From the NCBI GenBank assembly GCA_036823295.1, contig DAISGD010000011.1:7460-71459 (forward strand): a stretch of 64,000 nt of DNA, given 5' to 3'. Shown piece by piece: positions 41,387-50,127 of the stretch. The notes beneath the pieces are model-generated. The model was not told the origin of the DNA. It did not search any database and saw only the letters and a program-made list of their open reading frames with translations. How positions within the stretch are numbered: position 1 is the first letter of the stretch; every line of letters begins with the position of its first letter. The position numbers and the translations under genes were made by a program. This stretch comes from UBA4742 sp002403895 (GTDB taxonomy: Bacteria > Actinomycetota > Acidimicrobiia > Acidimicrobiales > Acidimicrobilacustridaceae).

Positions 41387-42733
41387 TCAGCGGGCGTCGA
41401 CGGCACGGGCGGCCACCCGCGCCGCGGTCACCACTGGATCCCACACCGGCGAGTACGGCGGGGCGTAGGCCAGATCGAGATTGATCATCTCGTCGACCGT
41501 CATTCCGGCGGTAAGGGCGGTGGCCAGGACGTCGATGCGCTTGGCCGACCCCTCACCACCGACGATCTGACCGCCCAGCAAGCGGCCGGTGCCTTTTTCG
41601 GCCACCACCTTGACCGCGATGGGGGCGGCGCCCGGGTAGTAGCCGGCCCGGGTGGTGCTCTCGATCCTGCCGGCGACGGCACGGAATCCGTCCCGGGCGG
41701 CCTCGGTCTCGGTGAGTCCCGTACGGGCCACCTCGGTGCTGCACACCTTGGTCATCGCGCTCCCCACCACTCCGGGGAAGGTGGCGTAGCCACCGCCGAT
41801 GTTGATGCCCGCCACCCGGCCCTGGCGGTTGGCGACCGTGCCCAGGGCCACATGCACGTGACGTCCGCTTACCAGGTGGAACGACTCGGCGCAGTCGCCG
41901 GCCGCCCAGATGCCTTCGACCGAGGTCTCCTGACGCCGATCCACCCGGATGGCGCCGCGTTGCCCAAGCTCCAGCCCGGCAGCTTCGGCGAGCTGCGAGT
42001 TCGGGGTGACGCCCATACCCAAGACGACCAGATCGGCCGGAATGGGACCATCCGCGGTGTGTACCGCTCCCGGCTCGAACCCGGTGATGGCCAGGCCGCT
42101 GCGCACCTCGATGGAATGGCGGTCGAGAGCCGCCGCCACCAGCGCGGCCATGTCCGGGTCGAGCGTGCGCATCACGTGAGGCGAGGCGTCGACCAGGGTG
42201 ACCTTCGCCCCCCACATCACGAAAGCCTCGGCCATCTCCAACCCGATGTAGCCCCCACCGACGACCACGACCTGCTGGCATCGGCTCTGCTCGGCGTACG
42301 CCAGGAGCGCGGCGGCGTCGTCGAGGTTCTGCACTCCGAGCACCGCTTCGCTGTCGATGCCGGGGAGATCCGGGCGGGTCGGCCGCGCCCCAGTACCGAT
42401 GACCAAGTGGTCGAAGCCGATGCGGAACGTCCGCCCGTGCCCGTGATCGCGCACCTCCACCTGGCGGCGGTCGGCGTCGATGGCCAGGACCTCGTGCTGG
42501 ATGCGCACGTCGATGCGGTCGGCGTCGCGGAACTCACGCTGAGTACGGGACACGAGGGCGTCCAGGGGCTCGACCTCGCCACTGACGAGATAAGGGATGC
42601 CGCAGGCCGAGAAGCTCACCCGGGTGCCCTTCTCGAACGCCACGATCTCGAGATCGGCGCACAGTCGCCGGGCGTTCGTGGCGGCGGTCATGCCCCCGGC
42701 GTCACCCCCGATCACCACCAGCCGTTCAGCCAT
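41387..42733 (-). CDS. CoA-disulfide reductase/NADH oxidase-family flavoprotein
   Basis: 448 residues of the two-dinucleotide-binding flavoprotein fold: VIGGDAGGMTAA at the start (FAD), redox-active Cys44 in FSACGIPYLV, VVVGGGYIGLEMAE (NAD(P)H, about 165), WAAGDCAES (second FAD motif). A single redox Cys at this place is diagnostic for CoA-disulfide reductases and NADH peroxidases/oxidases. It ends where the amtB-tail fragment begins, so its position may result from a rearrangement. A complete CDS itself, ending DLAYAPPYSPVWDPV..ARAVDAR, as in the family. Confidence 0.9.
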   Translation of the reverse strand: MAERLVVIGGDAGGMTAATNARRLCADLEIVAFEKGTRVSFSACGIPYLVSGEVEPLDALVSRTQREFRDADRIDVRIQHEVLAIDADRRQVEVRDHGHGRTFRIGFDHLVIGTGARPTRPDLPGIDSEAVLGVQNLDDAAALLAYAEQSRCQQVVVVGGGYIGLEMAEAFVMWGAKVTLVDASPHVMRTLDPDMAALVAAALDRHSIEVRSGLAITGFEPGAVHTADGPIPADLVVLGMGVTPNSQLAEAAGLELGQRGAIRVDRRQETSVEGIWAAGDCAESFHLVSGRHVHVALGTVANRQGRVAGINIGGGYATFPGVVGSAMTKVCSTEVARTGLTETEAARDGFRAVAGRIESTTRAGYYPGAAPIAVKVVAEKGTGRLLGGQIVGGEGSAKRIDVLATALTAGMTVDEMINLDLAYAPPYSPVWDPVVTAARVAARAVDAR

Positions 42734-42815
42734 CGTGGGCGAGGCTATCGCTCAGGCCCGCGCTCGCCAGCCAGGGCGCGCTCACGTGGTGGGCCAGGGC
42801 TGCAAGACTGGGGGT

Positions 42816-43019
42816 ATGGCCGTGCGCAAGGACTGCCGTCACTACTCGACCCGGAGCACCACGGCGGACGACGTCGTGCAGCGCTGCCGCGTCGGAGCGG
42901 CGGAGCAGGCCCCGTTCGCCTGCCCCGAGGGATGCCTCTTCTTTGAGTCCCGCTCGGTCAGCAATGCCGGGTGGGAGCGCTTCGAAGACACCGGCGACGG
43001 CGACCGCTGGGGCGAATAG
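42816..43019 (+). CDS. Small Cys-containing conserved hypothetical protein
   Basis: 67 residues, MAVRKDCRHYSTRSTTADDV, then CRV and 'PFACPEGCLFFE'. Four cysteines in a CX~18CX~10CX3C arrangement suggest a small metal-binding protein of a type I recall in many actinobacteria. ATG 42816 follows GGGGGT. Divergent from the flavoprotein gene. Confidence 0.65.
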   Translation: MAVRKDCRHYSTRSTTADDVVQRCRVGAAEQAPFACPEGCLFFESRSVSNAGWERFEDTGDGDRWGE

Positions 43020-43534
43020 CGGCCACCTGAAAGGCGGCACGAGTAGTTCGCATCGGCCGTGCGCGGGTGATGAGCATTAGACGCCGCCTCCGGGAGGACC
43101 GGTCGGTGTGGGTTACGTCCCGCGTTGTGGCGAGCGGTGCCACGGGTGGGGTGGCCGCGACCATCAAGAAGCGGCGTGTGCGGCGCTGTTCCCCACAGCC
43201 CGCCCCACGGTCGATGCGGCGTCAATTGGGCTCTTCGTATACCAGCGGGGTGCGATGGTGGCGAGTAGTGCCCAGTTGGGCTTGCCGGCGTAGAGCAGGG
43301 CGCGTCGAACACCAGCCGATACGGGGAGGGCTCTCGATTTTGTTGGCGTCAAGAACCGTCAGAATCGAAGCCCTCGTGCGCGCTCGCGGACCTACACCCC
43401 GCTCAGATCCGAAGAGCCGTCAATTGCCGGATCCCGAGCGCGTCATCGCTCGGCCCGACTTCGCACACCCTCGTCATTCCTTCCAGCGCAGGCACCGTGA
43501 AGTCGTTGCGACACCCGCTCGTCTCCCGACACGC
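43020..43534. other. Gene-poor stretch, no supportable CDS
   Basis: About 515 bases without a convincing gene. A minus-strand frame at 43164-43352 encodes a protein-like stretch (LLYAGKPNWALLATIAPRWY) with no recognisable family. It may be a decayed gene. No tRNA, terminator or repeat structure was seen. Confidence 0.5.
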
Positions 43535-44395
43535 TCAGGCCGCTGCCCCCTGAAGCGCCGAGGCGAGTAGCGCTGCGCCATCCGGCGAGGGGTGGACGTC
43601 GCAAGTGCTCGGCGTGAGATGGATGAGCAGCCCTGCGGCGCAGGAGTCGCCTCCGAAACCGGCAGCCGCGGCCTGGAAGGCCCCGAAGCCGTCTGCAACC
43701 TTGCCGCCAAATGCCTGGGTCACCTCACCGAGCGTGTTGTCGAGCGCCGAGATCACTGCGGTGCCGAGGGGATCGCTCAGGTAGTTGAGTGAGTAATAAG
43801 TGACAGCGACGAACTCACCTTGGAAACCTGCCTGTCTGAGGGTCGAGTAGATGGTGGTGAGGTTGCTGGCCAAAGTGGTGAGGAGCCCGTGGAAGCCGGC
43901 GATTATGCAGCTGGGGTCGCTGTTGCAGCGGTCCAGCAGCAAGAACAGGTCATTCGCACCAATCGTTATCGTGACGAGCCCGGTCTGCGGGTTGGCCGCC
44001 ACGTAGCTCTTCGCATAATCGAGTTGGCTGCCGGAGTACGCGACGTGGAGCGGTCCAATGAACTCGCGGTAGTCCTGGCAGCCGTTGTCCGGCCGACCTC
44101 CGGTGATCAGGCTGGTGCTGGTCTCACCGGGGCAGCTTGCGTTGAACACCTTCTTCCGAGGCCGGAACAGATCCGACGCCAACTGCGGGTAGCCCACAAA
44201 AACCTTGGGGTTGACACCCGGCTGGGTGAGCAACGGGTTGAAGCCGAAAGGCACTGAGTCACCCAGGGCCAGATAGTTGTTGGGATTGTGGTTGCTTTGA
44301 CTGGCGGCTGCGGCCGGGACCGCCGGTACTACCGCCAGCAGGCTGGCTAGCACGCACACAACTACACCGACACGAAGCCTCGAGAATCGGCGCAT
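43535..44395 (-). CDS. Secreted SGNH/GDSL-type esterase
   Basis: 286 residues with a signal peptide (MRRFSRLRVGVVVC... cleaved after AAA, about residue 31). The SGNH blocks are GDSVPFGFNP with Ser47 (block I), TIGANDLF with Asn (block III) and DVHPSPDG with Asp/His (block V). It would hydrolyse esters of lipids or sugars outside the cell. Cys pairs may form disulfides. The ATG at 44395 follows GGGGGT. The frame extends upstream but that part does not resemble a signal. Confidence 0.88.
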   Translation of the reverse strand: MRRFSRLRVGVVVCVLASLLAVVPAVPAAAASQSNHNPNNYLALGDSVPFGFNPLLTQPGVNPKVFVGYPQLASDLFRPRKKVFNASCPGETSTSLITGGRPDNGCQDYREFIGPLHVAYSGSQLDYAKSYVAANPQTGLVTITIGANDLFLLLDRCNSDPSCIIAGFHGLLTTLASNLTTIYSTLRQAGFQGEFVAVTYYSLNYLSDPLGTAVISALDNTLGEVTQAFGGKVADGFGAFQAAAAGFGGDSCAAGLLIHLTPSTCDVHPSPDGAALLASALQGAAA

Positions 44396-44906
44396 GCGAA
44401 ACCCCCATGGGACCACCCCCTGCAGGGAGGACCCCTCGTCGCGTTGGAACTCAAAACGCGGATCGCCGCGGACGCAACCGCAGCTGAACAACCATTAACA
44501 TTATTGATCGTGCGCCTGCCTCGAAGCCCCGTCAAGGGGCCGTGCCGCGACCGCACATGTTGGTCGGGAAGGACTTTCGGCCCTGTGGTGGCGGGCGCGG
44601 AGGGCGCACCATCGGGGAGAGGAGCGAATTGGTCGAGTGGCCGAGGTGGAGCCGAGTCCACGACCAGTCCTTGGAGGTGTGCTGATGGAACAGGTGGAAC
44701 CGAATCGGGTGCTGCTCGACGTGCTGCCGGGCGCGGCCCGCGACTTCGACGAGTCGTTCCTGTCACGTAACGGTCGGAGGGTGTCGCCGCGACGGAGCTT
44801 CGGAGGGAAGTACACGTCCCCGGGATCGAACCGTATCGAGGACGACGCCGCCAAGCGGCATACATTGCTCACGGGCATCAGCCGCAGCGACTTCGGAGGA
44901 CCCCGC
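44396..44906. other. Gene-poor stretch upstream of SGNH esterase
   Basis: About 510 bases. It holds a locally AT-rich promoter-like patch (around 44490-44510, CATTAACATTATTGATCG). A plus-strand frame starting at ATG 44685 has a good GGAGG but runs on into antisense of the next gene, so it is not called. A T-arm-like GATCGAA at 44826 is not part of a tRNA. Confidence 0.45.
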
Positions 44907-45224
44907 TCAGGCCAACAGGGTGGTGAGGTCGGAGAAGAAGGCCGAGCGGGCGAGCACCTCGTGGCAGCCGGCCTCGCGGGCCGCGGCGAGGGTGTCACGG
45001 TCGACGTGGGAGCCGAAGGCCACCACCCGCGAGCCGGTGGCGACCACCGCGGCGAGCACGTCCACCACGGCCGGGCGTCCCAGATCGACGACGACCAGGT
45101 CGGCATCAGCCGCGGCGACGACCAGCTCGACGGGAGAGGCCACAAAATGAACGCGGCCCTCGGCCGCGGCGGCCACCTTGGAGCGGTCCATGAGGTCGGG
45201 CACGAAGGCGACGATGCTGGTCAT
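44907..45224 (-). CDS. Small receiver-like hypothetical protein
   Basis: 105 residues with alternating strand/helix pattern: MTSIVAFVPDLMDRSKV, then ADLVVVDLGRPAVVDVL, 'RVVAFGSHVDRDTLAAAREAGCHEVLARS'. The order resembles a response-regulator receiver with the Asp region retained but without the usual phospho-acceptor set, so a pseudo-receiver. It overlaps the upstream gene (45221-45763) by four bases. Conserved pairs like this suggest joint function, but I do not recognise it. Confidence 0.7.
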   Translation of the reverse strand: MTSIVAFVPDLMDRSKVAAAAEGRVHFVASPVELVVAAADADLVVVDLGRPAVVDVLAAVVATGSRVVAFGSHVDRDTLAAAREAGCHEVLARSAFFSDLTTLLA

Positions 45225-45763
45225 CGACGGCCTTCCCGACGGCGGCGAGCCAGGTGCACGTGGGCCTTGGCCGCTCCCCAGGTCAACCCCGGTTCATGGA
45301 GGGCAGGATCGACGTCGGCGAACGACGCGGGCGACAGGTCGTAGACGTCGTCGGGGAACTGACGCTCGACGAACTCGTCGCGCACGACCGGGGGCACACC
45401 GGCGGCGCGGAGCACGTCGGTAGGGAACGACACCGCCGTACGCACAATGGCCAGAGGGCTCACCGCCTGCGCATCGATGTCGGACAGCAGGACCCGCCGC
45501 ACCCGGGTGGCCACCGCGTCGCGTGCGGCCACCCCGGCTCGGACCGCGGCCGCCAGTTCGTTGGGCTCGACCGTGCCCCGATAGGCGAGGAGCAGGCGTT
45601 CCACGCTCCGCTCCACCCAGCCCGGCAATGCCTGCTCGATCCCGTCGGCCAGCGTCACGGCGTAGCGGGCCAGCGCGGCGGCATCGTCGGGGTCGTCCGG
45701 GTCGCCTGGCTCCGGCGATGGTCCGCCGTCGGCCGGGTTGGCATTCTCGGTCACGTCCCCCAT
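45221..45763 (-). CDS. Conserved hypothetical protein, partner of the receiver-like protein
   Basis: 180 residues starting MGDVTENANPADGG with an acidic disordered head, then a helical globular part (ARYAVTLADGIEQALPGWVER; 'AIVRTAVSFPTDVLRAAGVPPVVRDEF'). No signal or membrane segment. The stop overlaps the ATG of the downstream gene. I do not recognise the family. Confidence 0.7.
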   Translation of the reverse strand: MGDVTENANPADGGPSPEPGDPDDPDDAAALARYAVTLADGIEQALPGWVERSVERLLLAYRGTVEPNELAAAVRAGVAARDAVATRVRRVLLSDIDAQAVSPLAIVRTAVSFPTDVLRAAGVPPVVRDEFVERQFPDDVYDLSPASFADVDPALHEPGLTWGAAKAHVHLARRRREGRR

Positions 45764-45947
45764 GCTGGCCGACACGAGTGCCCCGCAACACATCGAACCC
45801 GGGCCGGGCCAGGAATCGGTGTGGAACTACCCCCGCCCGCCCCCGGTCGAACCCACGCCCAGCCGCGTGATCGTCAAATTGGTCGTCGGGCCTTCAAGGG
45901 CGCCCCCGGCACGCGGCACTGGTGAGGGGCGGCGCGACAATGGCCGG

Positions 45948-46247
45948 GTGAAGATCCGCGTGCTCTCGGTGTTCGAGGGGATCGTCTACCACTGCTGGCC
46001 GGTCGATCTCTCGAATCCCGGCAAACCGGTGCTCGAGGTCGACGCCGTGTTGCGTGAGGGCGACGCGGATGCCAGCAGCGGGCCGCTGCTATTGAGCGTG
46101 GCCGACTACATCACCATGGTCGGGGGTCTCGAGAAAGCCAGGCCGCATCTGCGCGAGCTCGGCGCCCAGGGCCGCGTGGTCGAGCACCTCGGCGCCCAAT
46201 ACCTCAGCTTCCCGATGTGGACCCGCGTCAGCTCCGACTCCGGCTGA
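45948..46247 (+). CDS. Hypothetical protein
   Basis: 99 residues from GTG 45948: MKIRVLSVFEGIVYHCWPVD..., then 'VLREGDADASSGPLLLSVADYITMVGGLEKARPHLRELGAQGRVVEHLG'. It is a small soluble alpha/beta protein. The frame is open upstream, and an earlier start cannot be excluded. Convergent with larE. No family recognised. Confidence 0.55.
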   Translation: MKIRVLSVFEGIVYHCWPVDLSNPGKPVLEVDAVLREGDADASSGPLLLSVADYITMVGGLEKARPHLRELGAQGRVVEHLGAQYLSFPMWTRVSSDSG

Positions 46248-46264
46248 CCCCTCCATACCGATCC

Positions 46265-47047
46265 TCAGTGGTTGAGGTTGCCGGAGCGGAGGCCCTCGAG
46301 GTCGAGGGTTACGTAGCGGTAGCCGGCCGCCCGCACCGCGTCCACCACCTCGGCTCGCGACGCCAGTACCCGGTCGAGGTCGGCCACCGGCACCTCGAGC
46401 CGGGCCAGCTCGCCGTAGTGGCGCACCCGGAGTTCCGCGAACCCGAGGACCCGCAGGGCGGTCTCGGCCATTTCGACCTCGCGCAAGACGCTGAGCGTGA
46501 CCTGCGTTCCGTAGGGGACCCGCGACGCCAGGCAGGCGGCGGCCGGCTTGTCCCAGGTGCGGAGGCCGAGTCGGCGCGACAGCGCCCGGACGTCGTCCTT
46601 GGTGAAGCCGGCCTCGACGAGGGGGAACACCGCGCCGCGCTCCGCCGCCGCCCGTTGACCGGGCCGGTGGTCACCGAGGTCGTCGAGATTGACCCCCAGC
46701 ACCACGGTGGCGGCCCGGGCCTCAGCCAACGGAACCACGGCGTCCATCAGGGCGTCCTTGCAATGGAAGCAGCGATCGGTGTCATTGCGCCGGTAGGCGG
46801 CGTCGGCCATCTCGTCGGTGTGCACCTCGATCCAGCGCAGCTGCCACTCACGGGCCAGCGCCGCGCAGTCGTCGTGTTCGAAGCCGGCCAGCGACGGCGA
46901 CACCGCGGTTACCGCTGCCGCCCGCTCCGGGCCGAGCGTGTCGTGGGCCACCCAGGCCAGCAGCGCCGAGTCGGCTCCGCCGCTGAAGGCGACGACCACC
47001 CGGTCGAGCTCGTTCAGGCGGTCGCGCAGCGCAACGAGGTCGCCCAT
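46265..47047 (-). CDS. larE: LarE-type ATP-dependent sacrificial sulfur transferase
   Basis: 260 residues. PP-loop SGGADS near residue 22 activates the substrate with ATP; RCFHCK (about 92-97) and Cys172 in CLASRVPYG follow. In Lactobacillus LarE the equivalent Cys gives up its sulfur to form the nickel-pincer cofactor of lactate racemase. larB, larC and larA are not in the window, so its use here is unresolved. 12 bases after the hemQ-side boundary: it follows hemQ's stop region on the same strand and may be cotranscribed. Confidence 0.88.
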   Translation of the reverse strand: MGDLVALRDRLNELDRVVVAFSGGADSALLAWVAHDTLGPERAAAVTAVSPSLAGFEHDDCAALAREWQLRWIEVHTDEMADAAYRRNDTDRCFHCKDALMDAVVPLAEARAATVVLGVNLDDLGDHRPGQRAAAERGAVFPLVEAGFTKDDVRALSRRLGLRTWDKPAAACLASRVPYGTQVTLSVLREVEMAETALRVLGFAELRVRHYGELARLEVPVADLDRVLASRAEVVDAVRAAGYRYVTLDLEGLRSGNLNH

Positions 47048-47059
47048 GGAGCCCAGCCC

Positions 47060-47749
47060 TCAGGAACCGGTGAGCCCGAGCTGGGCCAGCACCTCGTCGA
47101 CCGGCGCCACCATGCCGGTGTAGAACGCGCCGAACTCGGCGAACTCGGCCGAGGCCCGGTCGAAGCGCATGGTGTACACGACCTCTTTCAGGTCGTCGGG
47201 GTGCTGGGCGAAGAGGGTCACGCCCCACTCGAAGTCGTCGAGGCCCGACGATCCGGTCACGACCTGCAGCACCCGGCCGGCGAACGTACGGCCCGACGCC
47301 CCGTGCTCGTACATCATCTCTTTGCGCTCGTCGTAGGGCGTGGTGAACCAGTTTTGCTCTGGGTTGCGCCGCTTGGACATCGGGTAGAAGCACCAGGCGG
47401 GCTTGTCGGCGGGCGGGAGCTGGGGGTGGAGACGGGCCTCGCGCATTGCCTCGGGCACGCCCTGGGAGTACTCGCTCAGTTCGGTCAGCGACACGTAGGA
47501 ATCGACGATCTCGAGCCCGGCGTTGGCCAGGTCGGCCTGCAGCCGGCGCAAGCGCCATAGATCGTCGCCCAGCGCCATGAAGGCCAGGTCGGCCTTGTGG
47601 CCCAGGATGGCCACCGGGACCACCTGATCGCCGTCGCTCTCAGCCCGCTTCACCGCGGCGATGATGTCTTCGGTGTCGACGGCCGGACCCGCCTTGCAGA
47701 ACAGGTGGACGACACCCCAGCCGACGTTCGGTGTCACAGGATCAGTCAC
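47060..47749 (-). CDS. hemQ: Coproheme decarboxylase (HemQ)
   Basis: 229 residues of the chlorite-dismutase fold. The catalytic Tyr122 (FYPMSKRR) and proximal His149 (MYEHGASGR) are present, which marks HemQ rather than true chlorite dismutase. It removes two carboxylates from coproheme III to make haem b, the final step of the coproporphyrin-dependent pathway; the porphyrinogen oxidase at the left edge is an earlier step. The GTG at 47749 is used as start, since upstream codons are not homologous. larE follows on the same strand. Confidence 0.9.
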   Translation of the reverse strand: MTDPVTPNVGWGVVHLFCKAGPAVDTEDIIAAVKRAESDGDQVVPVAILGHKADLAFMALGDDLWRLRRLQADLANAGLEIVDSYVSLTELSEYSQGVPEAMREARLHPQLPPADKPAWCFYPMSKRRNPEQNWFTTPYDERKEMMYEHGASGRTFAGRVLQVVTGSSGLDDFEWGVTLFAQHPDDLKEVVYTMRFDRASAEFAEFGAFYTGMVAPVDEVLAQLGLTGS

Positions 47750-47814
47750 GTCCCGAGTGTACGGGGATGCTGTCACCCGCACCCCGTCCGCCCCCCCGAA
47801 CAAGCCCCACAATC

Positions 47815-47871
47815 TGCCAATCGACGTAGGGAACGGTCGCCCCGGCGGCCGTTTCCTACGCCGGCTCGAGG
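47815..47871. repeat. Dispersed hairpin repeat, copy D
   Basis: From 47825 to 47860 the sequence forms a 17-pair hairpin (15 Watson-Crick and two G-T): left arm CGTAGGGAACGGTCGCC, loop CC, right arm GGCGGCCGTTTCCTACG. It matches copy C over most of 55 bases (AACGGTCGCCC, CCTACGCCGGCTCG). It lies downstream of the molybdoenzyme stop and upstream of hemQ, but no T-run follows. Confidence 0.7.
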
Positions 47872-47901
47872 TACGGACCGGATCGGGGTGCGAGTCGCTG
47901 G

Positions 47902-50127
47902 TCAGGGCGCCGATTCGTCGGCATGGACCGTGACCAGGGCGTGGTAGTCGGGGACCTGAGAACCGGGCTCACGGTGGTCCGGCCCGCTGGGCAACAACAC
48001 GTTGCCTTCCGGCCAATGGACCTGCAGGCTGCGACGAGACAGCCGCACCACCTTGAGGTGACCAGCCATCTCGCCGTGATCCGAACGCAGCACCACCCCG
48101 GCACCGTCGGCCAAGCCCAGCTCGGCGGCGTCGGATGCGTCGATGTAGACCGCGTCGCGTCCGGCGCCGGTCAACGGATCGATGGCCGTCCACACCATCG
48201 AGTTGAACTGCTTGCCCCGCCGCGTCGCCACCGTGAAGCGGCCCTCCGGTACCGCGGAGCCGGGTGGCGTCACGGTGGTGAACCGGGCCCGTCCGTCGGC
48301 GGTGGGGAACACTCCTCCGGCGCACAGGTGGCGCCCGCCCCACTGCACCTGGTCGCCCGTGTGAGCCAACGTCTCGATGCCGGCATAGAGGGGCACGACG
48401 TCAGCGATCTCCTCGCGCAACGCCTGGTTGTCGACCCACGAGAACGCCGATGCCAGGTCCGGTCGGACCCGCATGGCCACATCGGCGAACAGTCGCCATT
48501 CGCTGCGTGCCTCACCCACCCGACGAGGGATCTCGGGGCTGAACACGATGCGCCGCTCCGTCGTCGTCTCCGTGCCGCCACCCTCCTGCTCATAGCGGGT
48601 GGCCACCGGCAACAGGATCACGTCGTCGCCCGGCACCAACATCTGCGAGCTGAGGACGATGTCCTGATGCACCCGCAGCGGCACCCGCTCGAGCGCGGCG
48701 GCGATCCGTTCCGGATCGGGCAGCACGTCGAGGAAGTTGCCCCCCGAGCTCCACAGGACATCGATCTCTCCTCGGCCGGCGGCCTCCAGCATCTCCGGCG
48801 CGGTGAGCCCGGGTCGATCCGGGACGTCGAACCCCCACACGTCGGCCAGTTCGCGGGCGGTGCGCTCGTTGATCTCGACACCCCCCGGGTACGCGGTGGC
48901 GTACGCCCCCATCTCCGCTCCACCCTGCACGCCCGAGTGGCCCCGCAGCGGCATCAGGCCGGCACCGTCACGGCCGACATTGCCCCGGGCCAGGGCCAGG
49001 TTCACGATGGCCCGGACTCCATCGACGGAGTCCCGGTGATGGGTGATACCCATCGACCACAGCAAGATCGCCGCGCCCGCTGCCGCGTACTCGTCCACGA
49101 ACTCCTCGACTTGGGCGCGGGTGAGGCCGGCCTCATCCAGCAGGTCGTCGAGCGATCGGGCCGCGAGATCGTCCACCAATGCCGCCCAACCGGTGGTGTG
49201 GTCCTCGATGAAGGCGGAGTCGACGGCCCCCCGGGCGATGAGCAGCTTGAGAGCCGCACTGGCGAAGGCAACGTCGCCCCCCGGTCGCACCGGCACGTGG
49301 AGGTCGCACATCTTCGTGCCGAACAGGGCCGACTCGGCATTGGACGGCACCCAGTACCGATCGAGGCCCGGCTCCAGGTAGGGGTTCACCACCACCACCC
49401 GACAACCCCGCTGGCGCGCCAGGTACAGGTACTTCATGAACACCGGCTGGTTGTTGGCCGGGTTGGACCCCCAGATGACGATGAGGTCACTCTCGATCAC
49501 GTCCCGCAGTGAACAGGTGGTGGCGGCCACGCCGACGGTGTGCTTGAGCCCGAGCGTCGACGGCGCGTGGCACACCCGGGCGGCGGAATCGACGCCGGCG
49601 ATCCCCAACGCCCGGGCCGCCTTCCCAGCCGTGTAATAGACCTCGTTGGTGATTCCTCGGCTGGTCAGGTAGAGCCCGGTCCGCTCGCCACCGGCCTTGG
49701 CGATGGCCGAGCTCAGCGCCGCGAGCGCCTCGTCCCACGTGATCTGACGGAAGCCCGAATCGCCGCGGCGGCGGCGCATGGGATGCCCGAGCCGGCCCAT
49801 GGACCGGAGCTGGGCACCGGTGCGCTGGCGTAGCAACTCGACATCCGACAGCACCACCGCCTCCAGGGCATCGGCGGTGTTCACCTCCAGCAGGCGAAGC
49901 CGGGTCGTGCACAGGTGCACGCCGCCGATGGTCCAGTCGTGCAGCCCCGCCACCCCCAAGGCGCACCCGTCGCACACGCCCTTGGTCAGCACGTCGAGGG
50001 CGTATTTCGGGTGTGCCCGGTTAGCCCACACCACCTTGGCCATCTCGCCGTAATGGTTGGGCTTCTGCTGACCGATGCCGTTCGGTGCCGCGCTGGCCCA
50101 GAGCTCAGGGCGGAGACGGCGGGTCAT
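47902..50127 (-). CDS. FdhF/YdeP-family molybdopterin oxidoreductase
   Basis: 741 residues with the molybdopterin-dinucleotide binding fold. An N-terminal 'VCDGCALG' pair and further Cys may hold an Fe-S site or be remnants of one; the Mo-ligand loop reads RVCHAPS with Cys, so no selenocysteine is needed. Length and motifs match the YdeP-type formate-dehydrogenase-like group whose substrate is not settled. It overlaps fdhD by four bases (ATGA), and FdhD sulfurates such enzymes. No FdhE or membrane subunits are near, so it is soluble. Confidence 0.87.
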   Translation of the reverse strand: MTRRLRPELWASAAPNGIGQQKPNHYGEMAKVVWANRAHPKYALDVLTKGVCDGCALGVAGLHDWTIGGVHLCTTRLRLLEVNTADALEAVVLSDVELLRQRTGAQLRSMGRLGHPMRRRRGDSGFRQITWDEALAALSSAIAKAGGERTGLYLTSRGITNEVYYTAGKAARALGIAGVDSAARVCHAPSTLGLKHTVGVAATTCSLRDVIESDLIVIWGSNPANNQPVFMKYLYLARQRGCRVVVVNPYLEPGLDRYWVPSNAESALFGTKMCDLHVPVRPGGDVAFASAALKLLIARGAVDSAFIEDHTTGWAALVDDLAARSLDDLLDEAGLTRAQVEEFVDEYAAAGAAILLWSMGITHHRDSVDGVRAIVNLALARGNVGRDGAGLMPLRGHSGVQGGAEMGAYATAYPGGVEINERTARELADVWGFDVPDRPGLTAPEMLEAAGRGEIDVLWSSGGNFLDVLPDPERIAAALERVPLRVHQDIVLSSQMLVPGDDVILLPVATRYEQEGGGTETTTERRIVFSPEIPRRVGEARSEWRLFADVAMRVRPDLASAFSWVDNQALREEIADVVPLYAGIETLAHTGDQVQWGGRHLCAGGVFPTADGRARFTTVTPPGSAVPEGRFTVATRRGKQFNSMVWTAIDPLTGAGRDAVYIDASDAAELGLADGAGVVLRSDHGEMAGHLKVVRLSRRSLQVHWPEGNVLLPSGPDHREPGSQVPDYHALVTVHADESAP

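Noticed and set aside
41223..41444. A single 186-codon PII gene starting at 41444
   Set aside because: The PII fold begins at ATG 41222; the upstream codons overlap the flavoprotein gene and an AmtB-tail-like segment, so a long PII is unlikely.
44815..44840. tRNA T-arm-like GATCGAA on the minus strand
   Set aside because: Flanking bases do not pair to a T-stem or acceptor; no anticodon arm nearby.
44637..45344. Plus-strand frame with a good ribosome-binding site at 44685
   Set aside because: It continues into antisense of two better-supported genes and has no recognisable domain.
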